Part shown: one piece after another, positions 37,031 through 48,899 of the stretch
Numbering within the stretch: position 1 is the stretch's first letter
How the letters are laid out: every line of letters begins with the position of its first letter
Assembly (NCBI GenBank): GCA_013180625.2
Contig: SNVD02000251.1
Span: forward strand, 62,001 to 126,000
Reading direction: 5' to 3'
From: Boswellia sacra
Lineage: Eukaryota > Streptophyta > Magnoliopsida > Sapindales > Burseraceae
Length of the DNA: 64,000 nt
The notes under the pieces: model-generated
Told to the model about the DNA's origin: nothing
The model's input: only the letters and a program-made list of their open reading frames with translations
Database searches by the model: none
Translations under genes and position numbers: made by a program

Positions 37031-40000
37031 ATGGGGGTTTCTACTATCTCATCTTTATTGATATTCTTATTTCTCTTCTCCCTCTTACAGACTCCAGCTT
37101 TTGCTGAAAATAAGGCAAGCAAAATTTTGTTTGTATACTTTTGTTCATTGATTTTAAATTCTCTTTCAAAAATGAAATTATACAACGTAATTAAGCCTAT
37201 TTTTATTGGTTTTAAGTACCAAAACTCAATCCAAGCTTTGTAGTAAAACTTTTCAAATTTTGGTTTTAAATTTGGGAAAATTCAAATTACTCCCCTGAGG
37301 TTCAAGTAAAATAAATGATCATCCCTCAGAGATCAGACATTGCAATTTACCCCTTGAATGAAGTGCCAAAAGAGATCATCAAGGAGAGGTACTTGGTGGA
37401 TCTTGAGTTGAGCCGGAGCGAGTTCGGGATGGCGTACCTCTGTATCAAACATGAGACGTATGAATTGCTGGCATGTGAATTGATATCAAAGAGGAAACTA
37501 CGGATGGCAGAGAAGAGGCAACTAATAACTTTGGACCAAGAAGGGGAGACATTAGTGTGGAAATGGTAAAGGAAGTAGGAAGAAGAGAAGGTATGGCGCA
37601 ATGCATCAATGAGTGCTCTAGGTGATTGGGTTTCATCTAGCAATGCATTATGTGGGTTTTGGTAGTTTGTTTTAATTGTTTGATTTTGATCGAGGCATTC
37701 TTGGTCAATGATTACATACAACATTCCCCATTTCTTTCCTTTTAATTTATAGGGTTGGGATTTTGATTATATTGGTTTGCTTTGGATTTGATTTTGGGTG
37801 AGTGTGGTTTGATCTCTGGGCAGTGTTTGTTTGATGAGAAAAGTGAGGAAAATGAAAATTAGATGGGAGTGAAAAAGTTGATGAAGATGAATACTGATTG
37901 TTGGTGTTTGACGAAGACAAAGATGTGGATGACTTTTTTATCAACAGTAGCCGTCAGTTTTTTAAATCTTATATTATTTTATCGTACTTCGAATATCAAT
38001 TTTATTTTTAAACTCAACTTCTAAGGGGTAAATTACAATTATTGATCCCCCAGGGACGACCGTCTTTTTAGTTGAACCTTAGAGGGGACATTGGAAGTTC
38101 CCCTTTAAGTTTTTAGTTCCTAGTTTGAATACCATTTCAACGTAGTTACATGTTTATTTTATGGAAAGGATCGTAATCTTTATTTAATTGTTTCAGTTTG
38201 ACTCTCAATTTATACAGGCTTATATAGTTCATTTAGGATCCCATCCTGACCCTTCAAACAATATTGCTGCTACTTATGACCATGCATTGAAATCTCATCT
38301 AGATTTGCTAGCATCATGCTTGGGAAGGTAAAGATTTTATTTTATTTTTTTAAATTATAAGTTGAGGAAAAAAAATAAGATCAACTTTTCTCATTTCTAA
38401 CAATCTTTTGAACAGCTACAAGAAGGCAAAAAGTGCAATGTTTTACTCCTATAACCGATTTATCAATGGTTTTGCTGCAACCCTTTCTGAGCAAGATGTA
38501 ACAAAAGTTAAGAGTAAGACATTTATCTTGTATAAATTGCTCCTTTCATCTTAAAGTTTGAAAATTAATATTCATAATGAATTTAGGGAGAAGAAAAATT
38601 GAAGAGAACCTTTATCTTAACTTGTTTTTGTTCTTAGCTACCTTTTTTTTTTCTTTATAGTACTTCTAGCATTACCCAAGTGTATGATTCCTACTAATCA
38701 TAAATTAACGACCATCATTTTTATCTTTTTATTTTTGACATAGATCATCCAAAGGTTATATCTGTTTTTGAGAACAGAGCAATGAAAATGCAAACAACAA
38801 ATTCATGGAAATTTCTCGGTTTGGAAAATGATATTGACATCCCTTTAAATTCAGCATGGAAGAAAGCAAGGTTTGGTGAAGATGTAATCATAGGAAACCT
38901 TGATTCAGGTAGGTTTAATATTCTTAATTTTTTAAATTGAAAGAAGTGGTTTTCTAAAAAAGAAAATTAAAAAAATACAAATGTGTCATTTCCATTTTTC
39001 CTTTATCATACATTGGTTTTATTCCGCAAAGGTGTTGTATCGGATAGCGAGAGCTTTAGCGATGAAGGGTTGAGTCCAATTCCAAAAAGGTGGCGAGGGA
39101 CTTGTCAGACTAATAGACGTGATGGAATTAAATGCAATAGGTTGTTTCATCTTTATTAAGAACATTTGAGCAAGGTGTTTTCTTTTTATTTATAGAAATC
39201 ATATAAAATAGTGTGATGTTCATAAATTTATCAATGCAGGAAGTTGATAGGCGTGAGATTCTTCAACAAAGGTTATCTTCGTTATGCTCGTCGCCTTGCT
39301 CGTAGGCAAAATAAAACCTACACTTTCAATCCTAGGATCACAACCGCGTATGACTTTGATGGCCATGGCATACATACGCTATCAACAGCCGGTGGCAATT
39401 TTGTTGCTAATGTTAGCTATCATGGTCAAGGCAAAGGAACAGCAAAAGGAGAAGCACCTAAAGCCCGTGTTGCAGCGTATAAGGTTTGTTGGGATCCTTT
39501 CGATGATGGTAAATCTTGCCTCGTTGCAGACATGCTAGCTGGCGTCGAAGCTGCAATAAGTGATGGTGTTGATGTGCTTTCAGTGTCAATTGCTGGTTAC
39601 ATGGTCGAATTCTTTGAAGACGGGTTTTCACTTGGTGCCTTTCATGCAGTTAGGCATGGCATTACTGTGATTTTTAGTGGTGGCAATTCCGGACCATATC
39701 CAGGGACTGTTATAAATGTGCCACCTTGGGTACTAACGGTTGGTGCTTGCACAACAAATCGAAAATTTGTAAATTATGTTACACTTGGCAACAAGCAAGT
39801 CCTTAAGGTATTTTCAACCTTATTTTATTTTTTATCCTATGTTTTAGTGATCAAGGAACAACCTGATAGGAGTATACATTTTAAATCAATCCCCTATTTT
39901 ACCAAGTTTAAAATTTTGTAATCCAAAACTTTAGTCAATTTACAAAGCTTAATTGACTTATTCGTTAGAGTAGGCAAATAAAAAAGACAATAGTATAATC

Positions 40001-41777
40001 ATGCATATTTATGTATATGGATTTTTTATGTCTAATCAAATTCGTTTTTATCTTTTCTATTAAATTGAATTAGTAATAATTTATGCCAAGTTTTAGAAAC
40101 AAAATAAAAGAATAAATTAACCAGTAAATAATTGAATATGTATATATCTATATTATAAACTAATATAGTTTCTTTCTTTTTTACATTTGCTAGGGGTTAA
40201 GCATTTCAACTACAAATTTGGCACATCAGAAATCCTATCCTCTTCTTCTAGGAGAAAATGCTTCAATCAATGGGAAAGTCAAACAAAATGCGTGAGTAAA
40301 TCTATGAACCTCTTAATATTAGAGTTTATCTCTATGTGTGTGTTTGTGTGTGTGTAAAGGATATATGTTATATTCATTTACTATTCTTTTACATTGTCCA
40401 GTACTATGTGCATACCTGAAGCACTTAATCTTGAGAAAGTTAAGGGGTCAATCTTGGTCTGCCTATGTACTGCAACAAATCAACCAACTTCGGCCAGTGC
40501 GTTCTTTAATGAATCAGGTGCTGTTGGTTTGATTGCGGTTAATGACAAAACATATGACGATTATGATGTTCAAGATGAAAAGCACATTCTCCCAACTTCA
40601 CATATCAATCACGCAGATGGTCAATCTCTCTTTGCATACATCAACTCTACCAAGTAATTTTCTTACACTCATACAACATTCTTAACGGGTAAATTTTTAT
40701 ACACTACTAACTCATCGGGTATAAACTTCTTTATTCATGTTTAACAGCACTCCAATTGCACAAATAAGTGATGTACAAACGGAATTTGATAAGAATTCAG
40801 TTCCAGTAATTCCTCCATTCTCATCTAGAGGACCCAATAAGCTTGATGAAGCTATCCTAAAGGTTTACACATGACTTAACCCTCAACTCTTTTAATTAGC
40901 TACTCAAATAATTAATAATTGTTATATTTTGTCCCTTAATTTCGTTAATAATTAATTATTCCATTTACAGCCTGATGTGATCGCACCGGGAGTGAATATC
41001 ATTGCCGGGTCAAGTACAGAACCATACGCTCCAAATTCTGGAACTTCGATGGCTTGCCCTCATGTTGCTGGTATTGCTGGTCTTATAAAAGCTGTCCACC
41101 CAGACTGGAGTCCAGCTGCAATCAAATCTGCAATCATGACCACTGGTAACACATTCTATTTGCTTGAATCCCATTAAATTAGGTTTAACAATTTGATCAT
41201 ACATGCTAACAATATTTTTAAATATTATTTTTGTCCAGCAAATGCGAGATTTGGAAATTCAAATATTCTAGATTTTAACAAAGTTGAGTCAACACCATTG
41301 GACTATGGTACGGGACTTGTGAATCCAAACAATGCATTGGATCCTGGCCTTGTTTATGACTTAAACATTGAAAATTACTTGAATTATTTGTGTGCCCGTG
41401 GCTACAATGATACTATCCTCAGAGCTTTTACCATCTCAGATAAACCTTACTCATGCCCTAAGGCTTTCAATATAGGAGACTTTAATTATCCTGCAATTGT
41501 AGTCCCTAAGGTTAATGGTACTTGGATAAAGTATTCTCGACATCTGAAGAATGTTGGTTCACCTGGCACCTATAACGTGACTGTCAAGGCACCAATTGGA
41601 GTCAACATATCCATTGAGCCAAGTAGTTTAAAATTCATGAAATACGGGGAAGAGAAAAAGTTTGAAATCAACTTTTCCCCCAATAAAGGTGATGTTTCCA
41701 AGGGTTACAAATTTGGAGAACTCATATGGTCAGATGGTTATCATAATGTGAGGAGTCCCATAGTAGTGATTTTATAA
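37031..41777 (+). CDS. Subtilisin-like serine protease (plant S8 subtilase, SBT5/AIR3-like), 11 exons
   Basis: A secreted subtilase acting in the cell wall or apoplast. Exons: 37031-37114, 38218-38327, 38416-38513, 38744-38908, 39032-39140, 39240-39807, 40194-40291, 40402-40653, 40748-40862, 40971-41145, 41239-41777. They total 2313 nt, in frame, giving 770 aa, a normal family length. Residues 1-25 are a signal peptide (hydrophobic [11 protein letters not shown], then PAFA). The I9 propeptide follows (AYIVHLGSH...[12 protein letters not shown]). The catalytic triad is D151 (NLDSG), H231 (GHGIHT, usually GHGTHT) and S559 (SGTSMACPH), with oxyanion N338 (GGNSGP). A PA-like insert and a fibronectin-III-like C-terminal domain are present. 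Introns have GT-AG ends except intron 1, which starts GC and contains a Pack-MULE. The region before SGTSM is shorter than usual. The gene appears intact. The subgroup is inferred from motif style only. Confidence 0.88.
37274..38103 (+). mobile_element. Pack-MULE in subtilase intron 1
   Basis: An 830-bp element with long terminal inverted repeats of about 80 bp: the left end GGGAAAATTCAAATTACTCC corresponds to the complement of the right end (GGGGAACTTCCAATGTCCCC). Both arms also share GAGGTTCAA/AAGGTTCAA and CAATTTACCCCTT/TAATTTACCCCTT. It is flanked by a 9-bp target duplication, TTTAAATTT (37265-37273) and TTTAAGTTT (38104-38112), 8 of 9 matching, the length typical of Mutator-like elements. 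It has no transposase and carries a host kinase gene fragment. Confidence 0.85.
37354..37569 (+). pseudogene. Captured fragment of a calcium-dependent protein kinase (CDPK)
   Basis: Within the Pack-MULE, the frame [20 protein letters not shown] and [20 protein letters not shown] plus KRKLR matches the start of a plant CDPK kinase domain (family form: ...Y-GRELGRGEFG-TYLC...ACKSISKRKLR). The glycine-rich loop is damaged and the ATP-binding Lys of ACKSI is replaced by Glu, so it could not be an active kinase. It lies in sense orientation to the host gene and is removed with the intron. Only the first part of the kinase domain is present. Confidence 0.75.
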
Positions 41778-43558
41778 AATGAATACATTTCTAAACTTTT
41801 CTTAAGAAGATTTTTGATGTCATTATATCTACAGTAATGAAAAAAAACGATTCATTGTTTTTTTTAATTTATTCTTCAGTACTTTTCTTTAATTAGTTTC
41901 AATGTCTAAGCATTGTGGTTTAAGAATATTAAATTTAAGAAAATGAGTTTATTAATCCCTAAGCACACCATGTTTACTTTACAATTGTTTTAAAAGTTAC
42001 ATTATCCACTGTTAACTTAGCAACAATACTACACATATAGCAAATTCCATAGAACCTTATTTAACAAAATACCACTATGTGAGTAAGAAATGATAATCAA
42101 TAAAATTTTAATATGGTGTGAATTTATTGGATAAGTTGTATGGTATGGTTGTCTATCTAGGCTTATTCTCGAGCAAATGAATGTCCATTCATTTGCACAT
42201 TAACTTCCTCTCAGCGATCTTTGGTTTCGATATCCATCTTACTAGCAATAATTGGTTCCTTAATTTATCTACACAAGATGTAATTTTGTTAATTATTGTA
42301 TGAAATAAGTAAATTATAACCCTGTTAAAATAATTCAAACTAACAATTTATTTGTTATATTTTAGTTTGCCTTCATCAATGCCATGTATATTGTATATGC
42401 AGAATTAAGCTAATAATTAAAACTTAGTATTTTTTTGAATTAAAACGAAATATGATGGCTTATAATACATGTCATTTTCAAAATTTGTGTAAAGATATGT
42501 AAATCCATGAACGAAAAAGGTTCTTTTTTTTTTTCCTCCCCCGGGACATGTAAGGCTCAATGTTTTGTACAACGCGCCCCTTCCTACCTTCTTCTGCAAA
42601 AAAAATTTTTGCTTTTTCTGCAGTGGTTAGTTATTTCATCAAGGCTACTTTTTGTATTTACTATACAACAAATTTTTTTTTTCTCTTATTAACTCCATCA
42701 TTTTGTTTGTTTTCATTTTGTTTAAATTCTTTCTATCTAATTATTGGAATTCATATAATACTCTAAGATATCCTGCTCAAATTTCTTGCAAGGAGTTTCA
42801 TATAATACTCCAAGATATCCTTCTCAAATTTCTTGTAAGGAGTTTCAGTTTGTGAAAGATGATTGAGGACTTGATCATCTTCCTACAACTAGTCATCCTT
42901 ATATATTGACCAATGGTTGGGAAGTCATGGTCATATTGGTCATATTCAACTATGTTTAGATAAAGTTTGTGTCTATTTGGTTTAATTCTTGGTTTTATGT
43001 TTGGCGGCAAGAGTTGCCACGCGATTTGATGCGTTGCATACAACAAGATGTTTATGGCCTTTCTAAGTTCAGATTTCATGATTCTGTATTGCACTTTACG
43101 CATTGGTTTGCAATTTTTTTTTTTAATTTATATGTAGTTTGAGAATAGAGATTTTTATTTCCTTGTAAATCTCTTGGACAGATATAAATTAAATAATTTA
43201 AATAAATATTCGTCAATAATACATGCTCATATAAATTTTAAAAGAATAAAAGGAACTTTATATTTTTTTAAACAAATTATCAACTCGCAAACTAAAGTTT
43301 GAAAAGATTAACAAAAATAATATATTACTCAAAATTTTTGACTTAAATCTTCAATCTATTGCTTCTTTTAATTAATAAGAATATCATTTGCTCAAACAAT
43401 AGGTAAGTACAATAATAAAAAATTATTTAGTAGTTTAAATAAATGACATACAAATTTTTTTAGTCTATCTAACACGTTATGCTAATTATATCATTATTAA
43501 GAAAACTATGAAAATGGAAGCACAAAGAAATTTAATCACAAAAAGTTTAAGATTTAAG
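41778..43558. other. Downstream flank of the subtilase gene
   Basis: AT-rich sequence without a supported gene. A two-unit 47-bp tandem duplication starts at 42751 and 42798 (TCATATAATACTC-AAGATAT...). A pyrimidine-rich stretch with CCTCCCCCGGG is at 42533-42543. Confidence 0.5.
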
Positions 43559-43900
43559 GCGTTACAAGAAATATGGCTTTTAATAACGAGCTAACTGCAG
43601 TAAAATATAATCTATGATGGTTCTGCAGCAGTTTTAGCCCTTCATATAGGTGGCATCATAAAAAGTCATTGGACATTTTACCTGGCTTCTAACCACTGCA
43701 ATAATGCTTTTATGACATTTTATGCACCCGACGTAAATAATCACTATCTGATTGTCCAACTGCCTTTTCATATTTACAGTGGGTCATAAACTGCTGTAAA
43801 TATCTTTTATTGTTGATTTCGAATTGCTATAAAATCCTGTCTCTAGCTATGTCATATGTCTAGAAAAATGATTTACTTCGGTTGGTGAACCCACGGTAAA
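43559..43900 (+). mobile_element. Remnant of a CACTA-like terminus
   Basis: GCGTTACAAGAAATATGGC at 43559 resembles the CACTACAAGAAA terminus. It is followed by subterminal-type repeats around CTGCAGTAAA, CTGCAGCAG, CCACTGCAAT and TTTACAGTGGGTCATAAACTG within 340 bases. No matching other end was found before the retrotransposon. Confidence 0.4.
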
Positions 43901-44466
43901 AAAACATGGTTAATCTGCTTACACATTTTATTATTATTAGAAATCCATTTTTTGTACGTATTTTTTATCGTTTAACCAATTCACTGCATCTAAAAAATGG
44001 GAATAAAGCAAATTTCCATTAACATTAAATATTTTATTAGTTTAGAAATTCATAAAATATAAGTATCTTTAATGCTAGCTTGTTTATAGTTCAAGACATA
44101 ATCCACAAATAAAATCATAAATTATACATACGCATTCATCTAAGACTATCTGAAATAACATTTCAGTCCAATCTTCGTGTGAAACATCATGCACAAATGA
44201 AATGTAATAATTATCATATTACTAAGTTTCTAAAAATCAGTTTACCATAAAAGATTTAAGCCTAAATTTATTTAATGACTAATGATTAATAACTTTAAAA
44301 AAATTGACTAAATTTATGACTTTTAATTTTCACTATCTTTCAGCTAGTTAGCAAATAAATTTATCATAAATATATGTAAAAGCCAATTTTTCCTCACAAA
44401 CTTCATAAAACTCAGCCACCAACTTCAACTCATAACTCTTTCATTAAAGCAAGCCTTAGACTAATG
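43901..44466. other. AT-rich flank left of the retrotransposon
   Basis: No gene is supported. It should contain the continuation of the older minus-strand retroelement that was split by the insertion, but no LTR boundary could be recognised. Confidence 0.4.
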
Positions 44467-44471
44467 ACTCC

Positions 44472-45901
44472 TGATAAGTGTCTATTTATATATCATTTTC
44501 ATATCAATTCGTCCATGTTTCTTTGCTATATTCCTTGGTATTTTTATGTTTTTGTGTGGTTTTTGATGTTTGTAGGAGTTTTGGAGGAACTTACACAAAA
44601 ATTGGAGTAAAACCCTTCATTTTCACCTCTGCTAGTCAACCAATTTCTTGGAGTTGATTGTATCGATATACAATTAACCGGATAACATGCTATATACCAT
44701 TGAAAAGCTCTCGAAGTCTATTTTCTGGAGAAATTTACGGTTCACGAATTTATGTAGTGTACCGAAAGTTGTGATAAAAATGGTATGAGAAGTGTATATT
44801 TGTAATTCCATATATCACTGTAGCATGTTATTAAATACGGGGCACTGTAGCAAGTTACTGTAGCAGAGTATTTAAACACATTTTAGGGTTTTATTTTCAT
44901 AACTTGAAGAGGGGAAAACGTGGGAGGAGGCTGCATTTCTGGATTTCTCTCATCCCTTGGAGTTCTTGAAGGAGAAAGAAGATTTTGAAAGAGGAGGAAC
45001 TACAATTCCAAGAAGATTCATCTACAAAGAAGATTTTCAAAGAATTTGCTAAGTTCTTTCTTTCCTTTTCAATTCTGGAATTTCTCTGTATTGTATTTGT
45101 TATTCTGATTGAATATGTGTAACTAAATCTGAATTGGTTGAGGGTGATTTCAAAGCCCTTGATATGGATTTTGTGAGTTGATTGTGTAAGAAATTGTTAT
45201 CCAATTCTCTAATTGAAGTTGCTTGTATTTTCCCATATCTAATGCTTATGATTGCTTACTGATTGTATTTGGAATGGCCAACTGAATATAATCTGTTGTT
45301 GTCTATTGCTAGATTAGAAATCTTGATCCGTAATTGTCATGAATTTCCAATCATTAGTAGCAAAATTGTGATCAGAGATTGCAATTGGAAAATACAACCT
45401 AGGTTAAATAATCCGAACTTGTGTGATTATTGCTTAGATCAACCTATCTTTCTCATCGTAATGCTTCCATTGAATTAAACTCAGAGAGCTTGTTCTAGGT
45501 TGTTTAATGGATAGAGATTAAATAAAGAGCTTGTTTTATTTAACAACAAAGTAAGGAAAGATTGGGATAACAGAGCTTGTTGTTATCTACGGTTGATAAC
45601 TTCAATGCTGTAATTGGATTACAATTCTATGTTAATTCACAAATTCATATCTTGTGGCAGAGAAAGAACCCTTAACCAAGTGTCTCTCATTGAATTTTCA
45701 ATTCATTTAATATTGTGTTGTGTTATTCTTTATTTGCCTTCGTATTCAGTTTAATTAATCATTCAACAAAACCCCCCATATTTAGTTTATTGTTGCTGAA
45801 AAATAACAAATTTAATTAGAATCAATCCTCGTGGGAACGATATCTCACTCATCACTTTATTACTTGTGCGACTAGTATACTTGCTAGTTTCGAACGCATC
45901 A
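44472..45901 (+). repeat. 5' LTR
   Basis: Starts TGATAAGTGTC, ends GAACGCATCA directly before the primer site. GAGTATTTAAACAC at about 44860 is a candidate TATA-type element. Nearly identical to 55681-57108. Confidence 0.95.
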
Positions 45902-45907
45902 AGTTTT

Positions 45908-45924
45908 TGGCGCCGTTGCCGGGG
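45908..45924 (+). other. Primer-binding site, tRNA-Asp type
   Basis: TGGCGCCGTTGCCGGGG, six bases after the 5' LTR end, is the known Athila/Tat primer site complementary to plant tRNA-Asp. Confidence 0.92.
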
Positions 45925-46007
45925 ATTGATTTTCTAATCAATTTGTTATTCTGTTTTTACTACTGATTCTTGATTGTTATTTCCTGATTGTTTGTGTTTA
46001 GGCTTTT

Positions 46008-47420
46008 ATGTCCGAGGGAGAAGCGGATCAACGACTTAAGAGAATTAAGGAGTTTCTCCAATCCTCGAATTTAAGGCTAAATCGTTCAATTTCAACTCCA
46101 CCGCCAGAATTTGACCTTGCACGACATACTTCCCTCCCATCTTCTTGCAGTTCAATCAAATCTGAATCGGAAGCAATGGCGATGGAAAACGATCAGACTC
46201 TTAAGGAGTTAGCGGCTCCAATTATTGATCAACAACCGCTATGCATAAGCACCAATTTTGAGATAGATTTTGAACTTAAATCTGGACGGATTCATCTCTT
46301 GCCTACATTTCATGGTTTTGCAGGAGAGGATCCGAACAAACACCTCAAAGAATTTCATGTGGTATGCTCAAGTATGAAGCAAACCGGCGTTTCTGAAGAG
46401 CAAATTAAATTGAGAGCCTTCCCATTCTCATTAGCAGATTCGGCAAAAGATTGGCTATACTATTTACCACCAGGTACCATTACCACTTGGAATGAGATGA
46501 GTAAACTCTTTTTGGAGAAATACTTTCCAGCCTCGAAAGTTATACAAATATTAGAAAAGATATTAGTGGCATTCGACAAAACAATGGAGAATCACTTCAT
46601 GAATATTGGGAAAGATTTAAAAGGTTATGTGCTAGCTGTCCAAACCACCAAATTAGTGATGGACTCCTAATTCAATATTTCTATGAGGGTCTCTTACAAA
46701 TGGAAAGGAGTATCATTGATGCTGCTAGTGGTGGAGCACTAGTTAATAAAACAACGAACATTGCAAGACGTTTGATTAGTGACATGGCAGCGAACTCCCA
46801 ACAATTCAGCAATCAATTTGAGCCACAACTACCAAAAAGAGTAAATGAGGTAAGTACTTCAAATATTGAAAATCAACTTTGTGAACTTACCTCTCTTGTA
46901 AAAAAAAAATGGCTGTAGGACATATGCAGCAATCTTATGCATGTGGAGTATGTTCTGCCATAGGACCATCCAACCGACATCATCTTGTGTCCAAACTTTG
47001 CAGAAGGAAGATACAGAACAAGCCAATGCCATGGAGGGATTTCAGGAAACCAAGGCACAGGTTTATGACACCTTTCTCAATACTTACAATGCGGAGGAAC
47101 GAAGATCACCTAATTGAAGATTGGGAATCATCAACCAATCGACCCCCCAAATGCCCATGCCAAATCGACCACCAGGTTCACAACCAACGGGTATTGCCAG
47201 CAACCATTTCAAGCACAACCACACCAATACCACAAACCAGCTCCACAAAATTCAGGTATGTCTCTCCAGGATATTGTTTAAAGCACTTGCCACTAACACA
47301 ATGCAATTTTAGCAGGAAACTAGGGCAAGTATCCAAAACCTGGAAAATCAAATGGGACAATTGGCACTAACATGAGCAAATTTGAGAGTCAAAGCTCAGG
47401 AAAATTACCTTCTCAGCCGG
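46008..47420 (+). pseudogene. Retrotransposon gag
   Basis: The frame starts at ATG 46008 (MSEGEADQRLKRIKEFLQ). Its capsid-type gag domain includes FHGFAGEDPNKHLKEFHVVC, AFPFSLADSAKDWLYYLPPG and LFLEKYFPASK. A frameshift near 46545 moves to another frame (seen from 46560), which continues through MERSIIDAASGGALVNKT and MAANSQQFSNQF to 46918. Further breaks follow in the nucleocapsid part, where CGVCSAIG recalls the Cys motif of this family. The product would form the virus-like particle. It is not translatable in full here. Confidence 0.85.
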
Positions 47421-48899
47421 TGATCAATCCAAGAGAGAATGCTAGTGCTGTAACTTTGAGAGTGGGAAGCAATTAGAGATTCCACCAAAGAAATCACAAA
47501 CTGATGAAGGGGATGACACCACTCCCACCATGAATAAAACATCATCTTCTAAGGTAAATCCTAAAACCCATATTCCTTCATATGTTACTCCTCCACCTTT
47601 TCCTAGCAGATTTGCAAAATCAAGGAAGGAGGAATAAGAACAAGAAATCCTGGAAACTTTTCGCAAGATCGAGGTAAACATACCACTTCTGGATGCTATC
47701 AAGTAAGTGCCTCGTTATGCAAAATTTCTCAAAGAGTTATGCACCAACAAGAGGAAGTTGAAAGGAAATGAGAAGGTAAGTGTGGGGGAAAATGTTTCAG
47801 CTGTATTGCAAAAAAAAATTCCTCCGAAATGCAAAGATCCAGGTACGTTCACCATTCCATGCACCATTGGCAATACCAATTTTGAAAGAGCTATGTTAGA
47901 TTTAGGAGCATCAATTAATGTCATGCCCTATTCTATTTATGCTTCCTTGAATCTTGGACCCCTTGCGGAAACTGGTATTGTAATTCAACCTGCTGATCGT
48001 TCTAATGCATATCCCAAGGGAGTTGTGGAAGATGTGCTTGTGCAGGTGAATCAATTGGTTTTTCCAGCAGACTTTTATGTTCTGGAAATGGAGGATGAGA
48101 CGTCTCCCAATCCAACACCAATTCTTTTAGGGAGGACATTCTTGAAAACTGCCCGAACCAAGATTGATGTTCATGATGGCACTCTCACCATGGAATTTGA
48201 TGGCGAGGTGATTCGCTTCAATATTTTTGAGGCAATGAGATACCCTAATGACTTACATTCTGTCTTTGCAGTTGATGTCATTGATTCTTTGGCACAACAA
48301 TTTTTTGAGTTAACTCGCAAAGATAAATTGGAAGTAGCCATTAGTGAGCACATAAGGACAGAAAGTTTCAAAGAACCAGGAAAGTTGATACATGTGTCTA
48401 AAGAAGTGGAGGAAGGTGTGGCAAGCTTGGATGAGACTATAACTATCACCACAAACAGGTATGATGTTTCGTACATTGAATTGCCTTTATCTAATGAGAA
48501 AATTCTTCCTTCTGTGATGAAAGCCCCTACCTTGGAGATTAAGCCTCTTCCAGAACATTTGAAGTATGTATTCTTGGGTGAGAAGGATACTTTGCCAGTC
48601 ATAATAGCCAAGGGCCTTACACCATTACAAGAAGAGAAACTCATTCGAGTGCTTCGAGATCACAAAACAGCCATTGGGTGGATAATTGCTGACATCAAAG
48701 GTATTAGCCCAGCCATATGCATGCACCGTATCTTATTAGAAGAAGGATCCAAGCCCACTCGAGTAGCTCAGCGGAGGTTGAATCCTCCAATGATGGAAGT
48801 TGTCAAGAAAGAAATCCTGAAATTGTTAGATGTGGGTGTGATTTATCAATTTCGGACAGCAAGTGGGTGAGTCCAGTCTAAGTTGTTCCCAAGAAATCT
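47421..48899 (+). pseudogene. Retrotransposon aspartic protease and start of RT
   Basis: The long open frame 47707-48870 contains KFLKELCTNKRKL, the protease active site MLDLGASINVMPYSIY (Asp-Leu-Gly-Ala) and PILLGRTFLKTARTKIDVHD. The RT entry region follows: LKYVFLGEKDTLPVIIAKGL, HRILLEEG and QRRLNPPMMEVVKKEI. Upstream, the gag-pol linker carries stops at 47636-47638 and 47704-47706, and a frame break near 48860 leads into an in-frame TAA before VVPKKSG. The protease would cleave the Gag-Pol polyprotein. Confidence 0.88.

Noticed and set aside
37347..37724. Minus-strand frames of 63-125 codons inside the Pack-MULE
   Set aside because: Shadows of the CDPK fragment, which is recognisable only on the plus strand.
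48171..48644. 157-codon minus-strand frame
   Set aside because: Antisense shadow of the protease/RT frame of element 1.
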